DNA of 64,000 bases. Source: Chitinophaga terrae (ex Kim and Jung 2007). GTDB lineage: Bacteria; Bacteroidota; Bacteroidia; Chitinophagales; Chitinophagaceae. The stretch lies in NCBI RefSeq assembly GCF_900107795.1, contig NZ_FNRL01000001.1, forward strand, positions 58,544 through 122,543. The letters run 5' to 3'. The position numbers and the translations under genes were made by a program. Of this stretch, positions 46,391 through 55,288 are shown in pieces. The notes beneath the pieces are model-generated. The model was not told the DNA's origin. It did no database searches and worked only from the letters and a program-made list of their open reading frames with translations. Each line of letters begins with the position of its first letter. Position 1 is the stretch's first letter.

Positions 46391-49300
46391 ATGACATTAA
46401 ACCTTCTTCACAAAGGAGGCAGGGCGAGCTATTGCCGGCCTTCCAAAATTTTCGTTTTCATGCGGATAGCTACCACATTACTTCTAACAGCGTTCGTCAG
46501 CCTCAGTGCTGTTGCTAATGCGCAGAAAGTCACCCTTTCTGAGAAGAACGCTTCTCTGGCTACGGTCATCCGGCAACTGCGAAGCCAGACAGGCTATAAT
46601 TTTTTCTACGTTAAAGATCATCTGAATACTGCCAAACCTGTAAACATTTCTGTCACGGATGTACCACTGGCGGAAGCGCTGAATATCATCTTTGCAGACC
46701 AGCCACTGACTTATGTCATAGATGGGAAGGAGATCATCCTCCGGAAAAAAACAAATGCCTCAACTCCCAGTCCTCTTACCGAAGTAACCGGTAAAGTGCT
46801 GGACAGCGACGGCGCCCCGCTGCCTTTCGTGAGCGTAGCGGTAAAAGGCAGCCAGAAAGGAGCTATCACCAAAGCGGATGGTAGTTTCAGCCTGAACGTT
46901 ACGAAAGGAGATGTGCTGCTGATCAGGTCTATCGGCTTTGAATCACAGGAAATCGTTTATGCAGGTCAACCAACTTTGGATATCCGTCTGAAAAGAGCTA
47001 CCAGCAGTTTGTCCGACGTGGTGGTGATCGGCTATGGCAGTGTAAAACAAAAAAACCTGACAGGCGCCGTAACCACCGTTAAAGGCAAAGACCTGGACAT
47101 CAGCGCCAGCACCAGTTTCCAGGGCGCGTTGCAAGGTAAGGCAGCCGGCGTACAGGTAATACAGCCTACCGGGCAACCCGGTGCAGGCATCAGAGTACAG
47201 ATCCGGAGCAACCCTTCTTTTGCTGTAGATGCAGGCGTATTGTATGTAGTAGATGGCATACCGGTAATGGACGCCGCTGAACAACCGGTAACAGGCACCA
47301 AGTACGGTAAAAATGAAACAGGAGGCGTTGATAAATCACCGCTCAACTTCATCAACCCGAACGATATTGCCTCCATAGAATTCCTGAAAGACGCCAGCGC
47401 CGCCTCTATCTATGGCGCCCGCGCAGGTTCCGGCGTTGTGCTGATCACTACTAAAAAAGGGATCAGCGGCAAACCGAAGGTCGACTATACAGGCTCCTAC
47501 GGCATCCAGAACGCGGATAAAATGTATCCCGTTTACGAGGCCGCCGATTACATGATACAACGCAACCTGCTGAAAGAAGAAGTATGGTCGCGCGATAACC
47601 AGGTGGCTCCTTATTATGGCGCCAAAGATCCTTCAACCGTAACCAACCCTTTCATACCTGTTTACTCCCAGCAGCAGATCGATTCTGCCCGCGGCAACAG
47701 GGAAAAAGCTACAGACGCTATCACCCGCTCCGGCTACACGCAACAGCATAACCTGGCGCTCTCCGGCGGCAACGGCAAAACCAATTACTATGTTTCCGGC
47801 AACTACTTCGATCAGAAAGGCGTGATCATAGGCACCGACTATAAAAGATATAACGGCCGCCTGAGCCTCGACCAGATGGTATCCGACAAGATCAAACTCG
47901 GCGCCAGCATGATCCTTTCCAATTCTGCAGCCAACAACACTTTCACCGGCGGCGCCAACGAAAACGGCGGTATTATCACTTCCGCCATCTACTGGGCGCC
48001 TGTGCAACCGCTGCAACTTCCTAACGGCAGCTACCCAGTAAGTCCTTATTATCCCAATATCCCTAACCCTTTGTCGTATGGTACGGTTACCGACCTTACC
48101 AATATGACCCGCACGCTCAGCACCGCCTTCGCCGAGTGGACCATCATTCCTGAACTGAAGGCCAATGCCCGTTTCAGTTATGATAACTCCAACTCCAAAA
48201 GATCCACCTACCTGCCAAGAACTTTTTATCTCGGCGCCCAGGTGAACGGTTCTGCAAGTATTGCACAATCGGAAGCGAAATCCACGTTGCTGGAATACAC
48301 CCTGGCATATAATAAAGCCTTTTCTGAAAAACACAGCCTCAGCGCAATTGCAGGCTACAGTTACCAGAAATCGGGTTGGGAAGGATTTAATGCCGCCAAC
48401 CAGGGCTTCCTCGCAGATATTACCAAGTACTACGACCTGGGTTCAGGGCAGGCTATCAAACCTACTGTAGGTTCCAGCAAATCAGAAACCATATGGGCTT
48501 CTTACTTTGCCAGGGCTATCTATACCTACAAAGACAACATTACCTTGCAGGCGTCTCTGCGTCGTGACGGCTCCTCCGTATTCGCAGAAAATAAGAAATG
48601 GGGATACTTTCCCGGCGTTTCAGCAGGCTGGGTATTGTCTGAAGAAGCTTTCCTGAAAGGCTTTACAGCCCTTTCTTTCCTGAAAGCGAGAATTGGATAC
48701 GGAGAAACAGGCAACAGCGCTTTCAGGTCGGCCGCCACGGTAGTATATAACACCGCGCAAAGCCCCTACTTCGGTACCGGCAATATCAACTCCGGCCTGG
48801 TGATGACCCGCGCCGCCAACCCGAACCTCACCTGGGAAACAGCGGGCGAACTGAATGCGGGAGTGGACTTTGCCTTTTTCAATAACAGGCTTTCCGGCTC
48901 ATTTGATTATTATCGCAAAACCATCCGCAACCTTATCACCCAGATCCGCTTCCCTACAGGATTTGTGATCGACGATGTGTTTACCAATGCCGGTAAAACC
49001 CGTTCTACCGGTTATGAAATTGCTTTACACAGTAAGAATATCGCATCAAAGAGCGGCTTCTCCTGGTCGACCAGCCTGAACTTCTCCCATTATCTCAACT
49101 ACTGGGTAGAACGCTCAGCGGCCGCCCTGGCAGTATTGCAGCCTTATGAAATTGCTACGGGTAAAGATGCATTGTTCAACCCGATCTTCGGGTATATTTC
49201 AACAGGTCTTTACAAAGGCGACAAAGGCGCCGCTCCTTCCTATATGCCAGGTATATTGCCGGGCGGACTTATCATCAAAGACATAAGAGGCTACGATGCC

Positions 49301-49852
49301 AATGGCAAGATCACTGATCCCGACGGCGCTATCACAGCGGCCGACAGAACTTACCTGGCCAACGGAGATCCCCGCTTTAACTTTGGTATCGGCAACCAGT
49401 TCTCTTATAAGAACTTCGACCTGAATATTTTCTTCTCAGGCCTGGTACAGAAAAAATGGTCGCCATACCTCTCGGGTCGCATCAGCGAAAGCACCACCAA
49501 CCAGTTCGGGTTCAATGCCATGCCTGTTTCTTCCAGCCGCTGGACTTTCAAAAATCCGAACGGCGATTTCCCAACAGCGCTGACAGATGGTTCATATTCA
49601 CAATTCCAGAACGCGTCCAGCTATTGGATCGCGGACGCTTCCTTCCTGCGCTGCCGCAACATCACGCTGGGATATGCGTTGCCGGCGAAAGTATTAGAGA
49701 AACAAAAACTTTTCTCCGGTATCCGCTTCTCGTTCGATGTACAGAATCCATTTACCATCACGAAGTACCCCGGCCTGGACCCGGAACTGGACCCGGATAA
49801 CTTCTACCCGCTGGTAAAAAGTTATGTATTTGGTGTAAACGTATCCTTCTAA
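46391..49852 (+). CDS. SusC/RagA-family TonB-linked transporter with STN domain
   Basis: A 1153-residue transducer-transporter. Signal peptide around residues 24-45 (MRIATTLLLTAFVSLSA), then an STN domain (KVTLSEKNASLATVIRQLRS, NISVTDVPLAEALNIIFAD) that contacts FecR, a carboxypeptidase-regulatory domain (VTGKVLDSDGAPLPFVSVAV), the plug (VVVIGYGSVKQKNLTGAV, FLKDASAASIYGARAGSG) and the barrel ending in YVFGVNVSF. ATG 46391 fits the extended N-termini of Chitinophaga relatives; ATG 46460 would start exactly at the signal peptide. The cargo is probably the oligosaccharide released by the GH16 enzyme downstream. Confidence 0.93.
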   Translation: MTLNLLHKGGRASYCRPSKIFVFMRIATTLLLTAFVSLSAVANAQKVTLSEKNASLATVIRQLRSQTGYNFFYVKDHLNTAKPVNISVTDVPLAEALNIIFADQPLTYVIDGKEIILRKKTNASTPSPLTEVTGKVLDSDGAPLPFVSVAVKGSQKGAITKADGSFSLNVTKGDVLLIRSIGFESQEIVYAGQPTLDIRLKRATSSLSDVVVIGYGSVKQKNLTGAVTTVKGKDLDISASTSFQGALQGKAAGVQVIQPTGQPGAGIRVQIRSNPSFAVDAGVLYVVDGIPVMDAAEQPVTGTKYGKNETGGVDKSPLNFINPNDIASIEFLKDASAASIYGARAGSGVVLITTKKGISGKPKVDYTGSYGIQNADKMYPVYEAADYMIQRNLLKEEVWSRDNQVAPYYGAKDPSTVTNPFIPVYSQQQIDSARGNREKATDAITRSGYTQQHNLALSGGNGKTNYYVSGNYFDQKGVIIGTDYKRYNGRLSLDQMVSDKIKLGASMILSNSAANNTFTGGANENGGIITSAIYWAPVQPLQLPNGSYPVSPYYPNIPNPLSYGTVTDLTNMTRTLSTAFAEWTIIPELKANARFSYDNSNSKRSTYLPRTFYLGAQVNGSASIAQSEAKSTLLEYTLAYNKAFSEKHSLSAIAGYSYQKSGWEGFNAANQGFLADITKYYDLGSGQAIKPTVGSSKSETIWASYFARAIYTYKDNITLQASLRRDGSSVFAENKKWGYFPGVSAGWVLSEEAFLKGFTALSFLKARIGYGETGNSAFRSAATVVYNTAQSPYFGTGNINSGLVMTRAANPNLTWETAGELNAGVDFAFFNNRLSGSFDYYRKTIRNLITQIRFPTGFVIDDVFTNAGKTRSTGYEIALHSKNIASKSGFSWSTSLNFSHYLNYWVERSAAALAVLQPYEIATGKDALFNPIFGYISTGLYKGDKGAAPSYMPGILPGGLIIKDIRGYDANGKITDPDGAITAADRTYLANGDPRFNFGIGNQFSYKNFDLNIFFSGLVQKKWSPYLSGRISESTTNQFGFNAMPVSSSRWTFKNPNGDFPTALTDGSYSQFQNASSYWIADASFLRCRNITLGYALPAKVLEKQKLFSGIRFSFDVQNPFTITKYPGLDPELDPDNFYPLVKSYVFGVNVSF

Positions 49853-49870
49853 TTATTTAACCGGACAATC

Positions 49871-51364
49871 ATGAAACATATATATAACCGACTCGCTTTG
49901 CTGGGATGCCTCGCTGCTTTCAGCGCATGTGAAAAAGATCTGCAATACAAAACCTATGGCGACCTCTCCGACGTGGTAAGTACTACAGAAGGCGCCGTGG
50001 CAGCCGTGAATGCTGCATACACCGGTTTGGCCGGCGGTTCCGACTGGCAGGGCGGCTGGGATGCCGGTACCTATGCCTGGCGCACCCAGGCCATGATGAC
50101 CACCGACGAAGGCATCTGCTCCTGGGGCGGCAATTGGATCCCGCTGCGGAACCTGAATTATACACCGGACTTCGACTGGGTAACACATAATTACGGACGG
50201 TACACTCCATATATCTCCCGCATTGCCATTTCGCTGGACAACCTGGAGAAACTGGACATCAACGCCGATCTGAAAAAACGTTACATAGGCGAACTGAAAG
50301 CATTGAGAGCGCACTATGCACAACTGCTGTATTTTAACTATGGTCCTTTTACCATTGTTACAGACGCCAAAGTAGCCGCTAATCCTGATGCGCCATACCT
50401 TCCACGTCCTTCAATTGAAACCGTGGTAGCGCAGATCGAAAAAGATTACAAAGAAGCAGCAGCAGCGTTGCCCGATAAATTCACCGGCAGCGATTATGGC
50501 CGCTTCTCCAAAGCTGCAGCCCTTACAGGTTTGATGAAGTTGTATATGCATGAGAAGAAATGGGCCGATGCAGTAACAGTAGGACAGCAGATCACCCAGC
50601 TGGGTTATTCGCTGCTGCCTAACTACGAAGATAATTTCAGCACTGTCAGCAAAGGAGGCAACTCGCCGGAAATGATCCTGGCAGTTGTTTGCTCTTCATC
50701 AGGCGGCGATCAGTATACGAATATGTGGCTGGCGCACGCTCTCCCGTCAGATTACAAGGATTCTACCGGCATCCCGCTGACAGCCTGGGGAGGTTATAAA
50801 ATGCCATGGAGCAGCTACGATAAATTCGATAAGAAAGACAAAAGGCTCAAAGTATTGCTGGAATCCTATCCTACCGGTAAAGATGCGAATGGTAAGGTGA
50901 TCTATAAAAACGCCAGGACAGCAGGCGAACTGGGAGCCATCCCTGTAAAATTTGCGCCGGATCCTTCCCGCGCCAACTCGCAGAACAGCGCGGTGGATTT
51001 TCCTGTCTACCGCTATGCAGATGTACTGCTGATGCTGGCCGAAAGCATTAACGAAGCAAATGGAGCGCCTAACCAACAGGCTTACGACGCAATTAACGCG
51101 GTAAGGGCAAGGGCCGGACTGGACAAGCTCCCAGCCGGATTGACCAAGGCGCAGTTCCTCGCCAAAATACAGGACGAACGCCTGTTTGAACTTTGGGGAG
51201 AAGGCTGGAGAAAAGATGACCTGATACGCTGGAACCTTTATATACAGCGCGCAGTAAAAGACGGTTCTACTACCGCCCAGGCATACAAGGTGCTGTTACC
51301 GTTACCAAGACAGGTGATCACCCAAAGCGGCGGCGTGATCAAGCAAAACGAGGGATATAATTAA
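49871..51364 (+). CDS. SusD/RagB-family nutrient-binding lipoprotein
   Basis: A 497-residue SusD protein, 18 bp after SusC. Lipobox FSAC (Cys20) followed by EKDLQYKTYGDLSDVVSTTEGA, TPR-like helices, and the C-terminal SusD signature (FPVYRYADVLLMLAESINEA, INAVRARAGLDKL, DERLFELWGEGWRKDDLIRW). It binds glycan at the cell surface and passes it to the transporter. Confidence 0.94.
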   Translation: MKHIYNRLALLGCLAAFSACEKDLQYKTYGDLSDVVSTTEGAVAAVNAAYTGLAGGSDWQGGWDAGTYAWRTQAMMTTDEGICSWGGNWIPLRNLNYTPDFDWVTHNYGRYTPYISRIAISLDNLEKLDINADLKKRYIGELKALRAHYAQLLYFNYGPFTIVTDAKVAANPDAPYLPRPSIETVVAQIEKDYKEAAAALPDKFTGSDYGRFSKAAALTGLMKLYMHEKKWADAVTVGQQITQLGYSLLPNYEDNFSTVSKGGNSPEMILAVVCSSSGGDQYTNMWLAHALPSDYKDSTGIPLTAWGGYKMPWSSYDKFDKKDKRLKVLLESYPTGKDANGKVIYKNARTAGELGAIPVKFAPDPSRANSQNSAVDFPVYRYADVLLMLAESINEANGAPNQQAYDAINAVRARAGLDKLPAGLTKAQFLAKIQDERLFELWGEGWRKDDLIRWNLYIQRAVKDGSTTAQAYKVLLPLPRQVITQSGGVIKQNEGYN

Positions 51365-51369
51365 GGATC

Positions 51370-52935
51370 ATGAAGCGATTGTTCTATTTATTGTTTTTAA
51401 TATCTGCAGGTTTGCAGGCGCAGGATCAGTCCTCGCCTGCAAACCTCCGGCTCAAAGGTACCCGCAGCTGGATCAGAGTATGTTGGGAAGGCGCTTCCAA
51501 TACAAAAGGCTATCGCCTTTACTGGTCTGATAACGAACAGCAACCTGCTGCCCCGTTGGCAACAGTGGCTGCCGCCAACTGCTTTTACATACAGGGAGTC
51601 AAAGAAAATACTCACTACTACGTTTGGGTAGAATCATTAGATTCTAAAGAAACCTTCAGGGGCGCGGTAACAACATCCACGCACTGGAGCCTGGACACAA
51701 CGGAGGCCCGGCAACTGGATATTCCAAGTTCCGCCGCCGTACCGGAAGGAATGAAGCTGTTCTGGCATGACGAGTTTAACGACTCGTTGCTGGACCGCAA
51801 CAAATGGCATACTACCTATTATTCCAATATCGATTACCTGCGTAAAGACAACCTGGAAGCAATGCGCAACGGCGAGCTGCCGGAAGCGGCGTATAAGCTG
51901 AATGGGCGGACTATTAACATTTTCACCAACGATTCCCTGCCGGCTAAAGCATTTTACCCATCCAACGGCCGGAAAATATCTTCTATCCAAACCTACGACT
52001 GGCGTACTAACGAGAACCTGCTGGATAATAGTCGCGGCGGTTATTTCGAAGTTCGTGTAAAACGCAGCTTCACAGGCAAACCGCAGGGGCTTAACACCGC
52101 TTTCTGGTTCGACTCTCCGGGTCCTGACCTTAAATACTACCTCCAGGAGGGTACAACGCTCGATGGGGTTAAAGGTATACGGCCTAAAGGGCAGGTGTTT
52201 GAAATCGACGTTTTCGAGAACCTGGACGCACAATTTGTATTGCATGGCCATGTTGATGAGCATGGCAGGTTTGTACACAACCTGAACACGCATATTGCCA
52301 AAGGTTTTGAACACCGGGATCAATGGGTCACGCATGGCATATTATGGACGCCCAACAGCATCAAACATTACATCAACGGGCAGCTGATCAGGGCGTATAC
52401 AGACAAGCACCAGATCTATTCGCCCAACCATGTGATGAATGTATTCCTGGGCGCCTATGGCGGCGGAGGGGCCGTGAACATGGAAGTAGATTATATACGC
52501 GGTTACCAGTGGCCGTTGGAAGATGGTAATGAGTTACCTAATCCCGGCTTCGACATCAATACAACTTTACTCCCCTGGGAAGGCAGCGGCGCCCTGACCA
52601 GCGGTCGCCAGGGCCAGGGAGTATTGCTAAAACCAGGGCAGGAAATTGAACAGTACGTGTACCTGGATAATGATAAGACCTACCAGTTAACCTACTGGCA
52701 ACAGGGCAACGGTCAATTGCAGGCAACCGTGGAGAATATGAAGCTGGTAACAGGAGACTTGCAGCAAGCGGCTGCTCAGGCAACAGGAAGCAAAAATACC
52801 TTCACGGAACAGTGCCTGGATTTCAGAACAGGTAAAGAATACGACAGGAATATGAAAACTATTCGCGTTGCCTTTAAAAATACAGGCCGGCGCCCAATAG
52901 TGCTGGACGATGTAACGATCCGCAAAACGCATTAA
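51370..52935 (+). CDS. Glycoside hydrolase family 16 enzyme with Fn3-like and C-terminal beta domains
   Basis: A secreted endo-glycanase of 521 residues. Signal peptide to about residue 18, a fibronectin-III-like domain at about 22-105 (SPANLRLKGTRSWIRVCWEG), the GH16 jelly roll at about 125-380, and a carbohydrate-binding-like beta domain at about 385-521. The catalytic motif EIDVFE has the E-x-D-x-x-E residues of the family (nucleophile first Glu, acid last Glu). Substrate within GH16 (laminarin, agarose, carrageenan, porphyran or other) cannot be decided by eye. It lies 5 bp after SusD and ends the locus, with a terminator 20 bp on. Confidence 0.9.
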   Translation: MKRLFYLLFLISAGLQAQDQSSPANLRLKGTRSWIRVCWEGASNTKGYRLYWSDNEQQPAAPLATVAAANCFYIQGVKENTHYYVWVESLDSKETFRGAVTTSTHWSLDTTEARQLDIPSSAAVPEGMKLFWHDEFNDSLLDRNKWHTTYYSNIDYLRKDNLEAMRNGELPEAAYKLNGRTINIFTNDSLPAKAFYPSNGRKISSIQTYDWRTNENLLDNSRGGYFEVRVKRSFTGKPQGLNTAFWFDSPGPDLKYYLQEGTTLDGVKGIRPKGQVFEIDVFENLDAQFVLHGHVDEHGRFVHNLNTHIAKGFEHRDQWVTHGILWTPNSIKHYINGQLIRAYTDKHQIYSPNHVMNVFLGAYGGGGAVNMEVDYIRGYQWPLEDGNELPNPGFDINTTLLPWEGSGALTSGRQGQGVLLKPGQEIEQYVYLDNDKTYQLTYWQQGNGQLQATVENMKLVTGDLQQAAAQATGSKNTFTEQCLDFRTGKEYDRNMKTIRVAFKNTGRRPIVLDDVTIRKTH

Positions 52936-52955
52936 CGAAAACCTTACTACAGGAG

Positions 52956-52979
52956 GCTGCCGGTTTATAAACCGGCAGC
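52956..52979 (+). terminator. Terminator of SusCD locus 2
   Basis: GCTGCCGGTTTA and its complement form a perfect 24-bp palindrome followed by TTTTCTTTTTT, 20 bp after the GH16 stop. Confidence 0.9.
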
Positions 52980-53055
52980 TTTTTCTTTTTTAAAACCCTG
53001 CTGACATACTGTTGTCACTCCCCTGTCTTCTCTTTGCATAAAAAAGAATAACATT

Positions 53056-53466
53056 ATGAATCTTGCATCTATCCGGATCATTACCACGCAGGTAAGGCAA
53101 CTGGTTGAATTTTACGAATATGTTACCGGGCAGTCATTTACCTTTTACACAGAAGATTTTGCCGAACTGAGAACGGCTTCAGGCGCATTGGCGATTGGAA
53201 GCACCCGTACGCTGGAGCTGTTTGGGGGGCAGGCGGTTGCCTCAGCCGCCAGTAACCGGTCTGTTATTATTGAATTTTATGTAGATGATGTGGATGAACG
53301 GTACCAGCAGTTAACTGATATCGCACACAAAGATATTGTGCAGCCGCCAACCACTATGCCATGGGGAAACAGGTCGCTGTTATTCAGAGACCCCGACGGC
53401 AACCTGGTAAATTTCTTTACCCCTGTATCAGACGAGGCAAAAAAGAGGTTCAGTAAACAGGTTTAA
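53056..53466 (+). CDS. VOC-superfamily (glyoxalase/bleomycin-resistance fold) protein
   Basis: A 136-residue protein with the two beta-alpha-beta-beta-beta halves of the vicinal oxygen chelate fold: SIRIITTQVRQLVEFYEYVT at the start and VIIEFYVDDVDERYQQL, GNRSLLFRDPDGNLVNFFTP in the second half. The C-terminal metal-ligand Glu is replaced by Asn (GNLVNFF), and the N-terminal His is not obvious, so it may not be a metalloenzyme. Single gene; function unknown. Confidence 0.83.
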   Translation: MNLASIRIITTQVRQLVEFYEYVTGQSFTFYTEDFAELRTASGALAIGSTRTLELFGGQAVASAASNRSVIIEFYVDDVDERYQQLTDIAHKDIVQPPTTMPWGNRSLLFRDPDGNLVNFFTPVSDEAKKRFSKQV

Positions 53467-53477
53467 GAGATAGCATC

Positions 53478-53510
53478 TGAAACGAGGCATAACGGGCATG
53501 CCTTGTTTCA
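53478..53510. terminator. Hairpin after the VOC gene
   Basis: TGAAACGAGGCAT pairs with ATGCCTTGTTTCA (one G-T pair) around a 7-base loop, 11 bp after the VOC stop. There is no T run, so intrinsic termination would be weak. Confidence 0.5.
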
Positions 53511-53512
53511 GG

Positions 53513-53638
53513 TTATTCTCCAAACTGCTTTATTTTATCTTCTTCTGTATGAAAGCAAAAGATCCGCGCATCCAGTTTATCTTCTCCTATTTCTTCGTTA
53601 ACGGGAGAGCAGTCATATAATCCTGAGCTTACCGGCAT
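53513..53638 (-). CDS. Possible small acidic ORF, 41 residues
   Basis: An open frame from ATG 53638 encodes a short acidic peptide starting MPVSSGLYDCSPVNEEIGED and ending KIKQFGE, with balanced composition rather than the skew of a shadow frame, and it ends 2 bp from the hairpin at 53478-53510. No family is recognised. It lies between two plus-strand genes. I cannot exclude chance. Confidence 0.25.
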   Translation of the reverse strand: MPVSSGLYDCSPVNEEIGEDKLDARIFCFHTEEDKIKQFGE

Positions 53639-53691
53639 GTATATAACCAAAATAATGTTTTAATATTGAACAGAGTGAAACTATACACCAT

Positions 53692-54117
53692 ATGTTCGAT
53701 ATAGCAATACAATCCGCATTTACCCATTCTCCTGTTACCTATACAAACTGCAATGCTGAAAAAGCGATTACGCTGTACCAGGAAATAGACTGGGCAGGTA
53801 TTTACAGGCAGATCGAGGAAAGCGGGAGCAGCCCCGAAAGCCCGTTTTATTATTATGAAATAAACCGGCGCAACCAGCTTGGGGAAAAAGAAACACTTTG
53901 CATTTCGGGAGATATAGGAGAGCTGGTAGGAATTGCGTACCAGCGACCGAAAATGGAGCGAAAAGGATTTTTCAGGAAGAAAGATGTGCTGAATCCTGAG
54001 TACCTCACGCAGATGAACGGTATGGACGCCGACCTCGCATTCTCCTGCCTGCAGGCGTTCATAAAAGGAGATACCGGTTTCCTGGAGCAGAACATGTACG
54101 ATAAAGAGGAGAATTGA
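53692..54117 (+). CDS. Hypothetical protein, 141 residues
   Basis: A soluble acidic protein without signal peptide or membrane segment. Readable features: YTNCNAEKAITLYQEIDWAG near the start, SPFYYYEINRRNQLGEKETL in the middle, and FRKKDVLNPEYLTQMNGMDA. The composition and a clean start favour a real gene. No family is recognised. It is followed by a terminator. Confidence 0.65.
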   Translation: MFDIAIQSAFTHSPVTYTNCNAEKAITLYQEIDWAGIYRQIEESGSSPESPFYYYEINRRNQLGEKETLCISGDIGELVGIAYQRPKMERKGFFRKKDVLNPEYLTQMNGMDADLAFSCLQAFIKGDTGFLEQNMYDKEEN

Positions 54118-54173
54118 CCGGGTATTGGTTCCCGGAAGAAGGATCTTTTACCTAGGGGCCATATTCACGGAAA

Positions 54174-54192
54174 AAGGCGCCTTAAGCGCCTT
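54174..54192. terminator. Bidirectional terminator
   Basis: AAGGCGC and GCGCCTT form a perfect 7-bp stem with a CTTAA loop, A run to the left and TTT to the right, between convergent genes. Confidence 0.75.
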
Positions 54193-54247
54193 TAACACGG
54201 AGTTTAATGAACCTATTTATATGTGTATGGGAAGAAATGAGAACAAG

Positions 54248-54841
54248 TTAAAACTCGGCAGCCGAGCGATCTGATAAAGCTGCACTGGCGAAAGACAACA
54301 GGTTTTTGAACGAGCCATGCACCTTCCGGAAATAATCCATATTAGCAGCAATTTCCCGCCCCGATAATCTTTGCCGCCTGGAAAATTCGTTGAATGTTTC
54401 AAGTTTCCAGATAAGGCCATTGTTTTTCCTGTAACCGGAATCCGGCTCATAAATATTGCCCTCTATTGCCGCATCGCAAATAATAACCCGGGCCTTCCCG
54501 TTCCGGACGTAGATCTGCATCGTTATCCATATTTTCCGGTAGTCGGTTGAACTGGTACCGAAAGCCATAGGAGCATCCATGGGCAGATCAAAATAGGAAG
54601 AGAAAGCAATAATCCCTCCTTCCCTGTCCATTACCTGCGATGCGGGTAAGGTAGGCCTGAAATTACTGATTGCCCACACCTGCGCCCTGGTAAACAACTG
54701 GGAAGCGGGTATGCTATTAACATGGACAATGGTATCGTAGTACACTTTTCCATCTTTCGCCGGAAAAATATGATAGAGAGAATCCTGGGCATAGGTTTCG
54801 ATACTGAGCATTAATAGCAGAACGGCGAGCAGTTTTTTCAT
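54248..54841 (-). CDS. DUF4468-domain exported protein
   Basis: A 197-residue protein with a signal peptide (MKKLLAVLLLMLSIETYAQ, cleavage near residue 19). The body reads GKVYYDTIVHVNSIPASQLF, QVWAISNFRP and MQIYVRNGKARVIICDAAIE, which matches the DUF4468 (TBP-like fold) exported proteins of Bacteroidota. Function unknown. Single gene. Confidence 0.75.
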   Translation of the reverse strand: MKKLLAVLLLMLSIETYAQDSLYHIFPAKDGKVYYDTIVHVNSIPASQLFTRAQVWAISNFRPTLPASQVMDREGGIIAFSSYFDLPMDAPMAFGTSSTDYRKIWITMQIYVRNGKARVIICDAAIEGNIYEPDSGYRKNNGLIWKLETFNEFSRRQRLSGREIAANMDYFRKVHGSFKNLLSFASAALSDRSAAEF

Positions 54842-55288
54842 AAACGGGATATTATCGGTACAGTAAAAGTCTTTAAGCCACTAAATCAAAAAGTACGCCA
54901 TCCTGTTTATAGTTTCTCAAGCTACCTGCCATTCTACCGTGTGCTAAATGGAACGGCTATACTCCGGTTTACATCGATCCAATCCCTGAAAACATCTTTT
55001 TTAGAACAATAGACAACAAATTTGATGAATCGTTGGTTAGTATTACCTTCAGTTCCCAGAAATCTGGCTAGTTAAATTTTAAAATTAATAAATTGGTATC
55101 CAGGTTAAAACAATGACTTTCAGGATGATTTTAAATTGGATTAATAAACGATGGTAGCGAAACCCGATATCTGATATTTTTTCTTAGTTCTCCCCGAGCG
55201 CCAGACAGGCAAAAGGCATTTGTAAACGCCGGGCCTAATTAACGAGCTTCATTGTGCCACCACTTAAATACCGTTAAAAACACTAAAA
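54842..55288. other. Intergenic region between DUF4468 and MNT-HEPN genes
   Basis: 447 bp between divergent genes. Short frames of 40-50 codons are open on both strands around 54940-55075, but neither has a start codon. No hairpin or RNA gene is evident. It may contain remnants of a decayed gene. Confidence 0.4.

Noticed and set aside
47633..48334. A 233-codon open frame on the minus strand
   Set aside because: It is a shadow of the SusC gene of locus 2, Gly/Val/Arg-rich with no domain.
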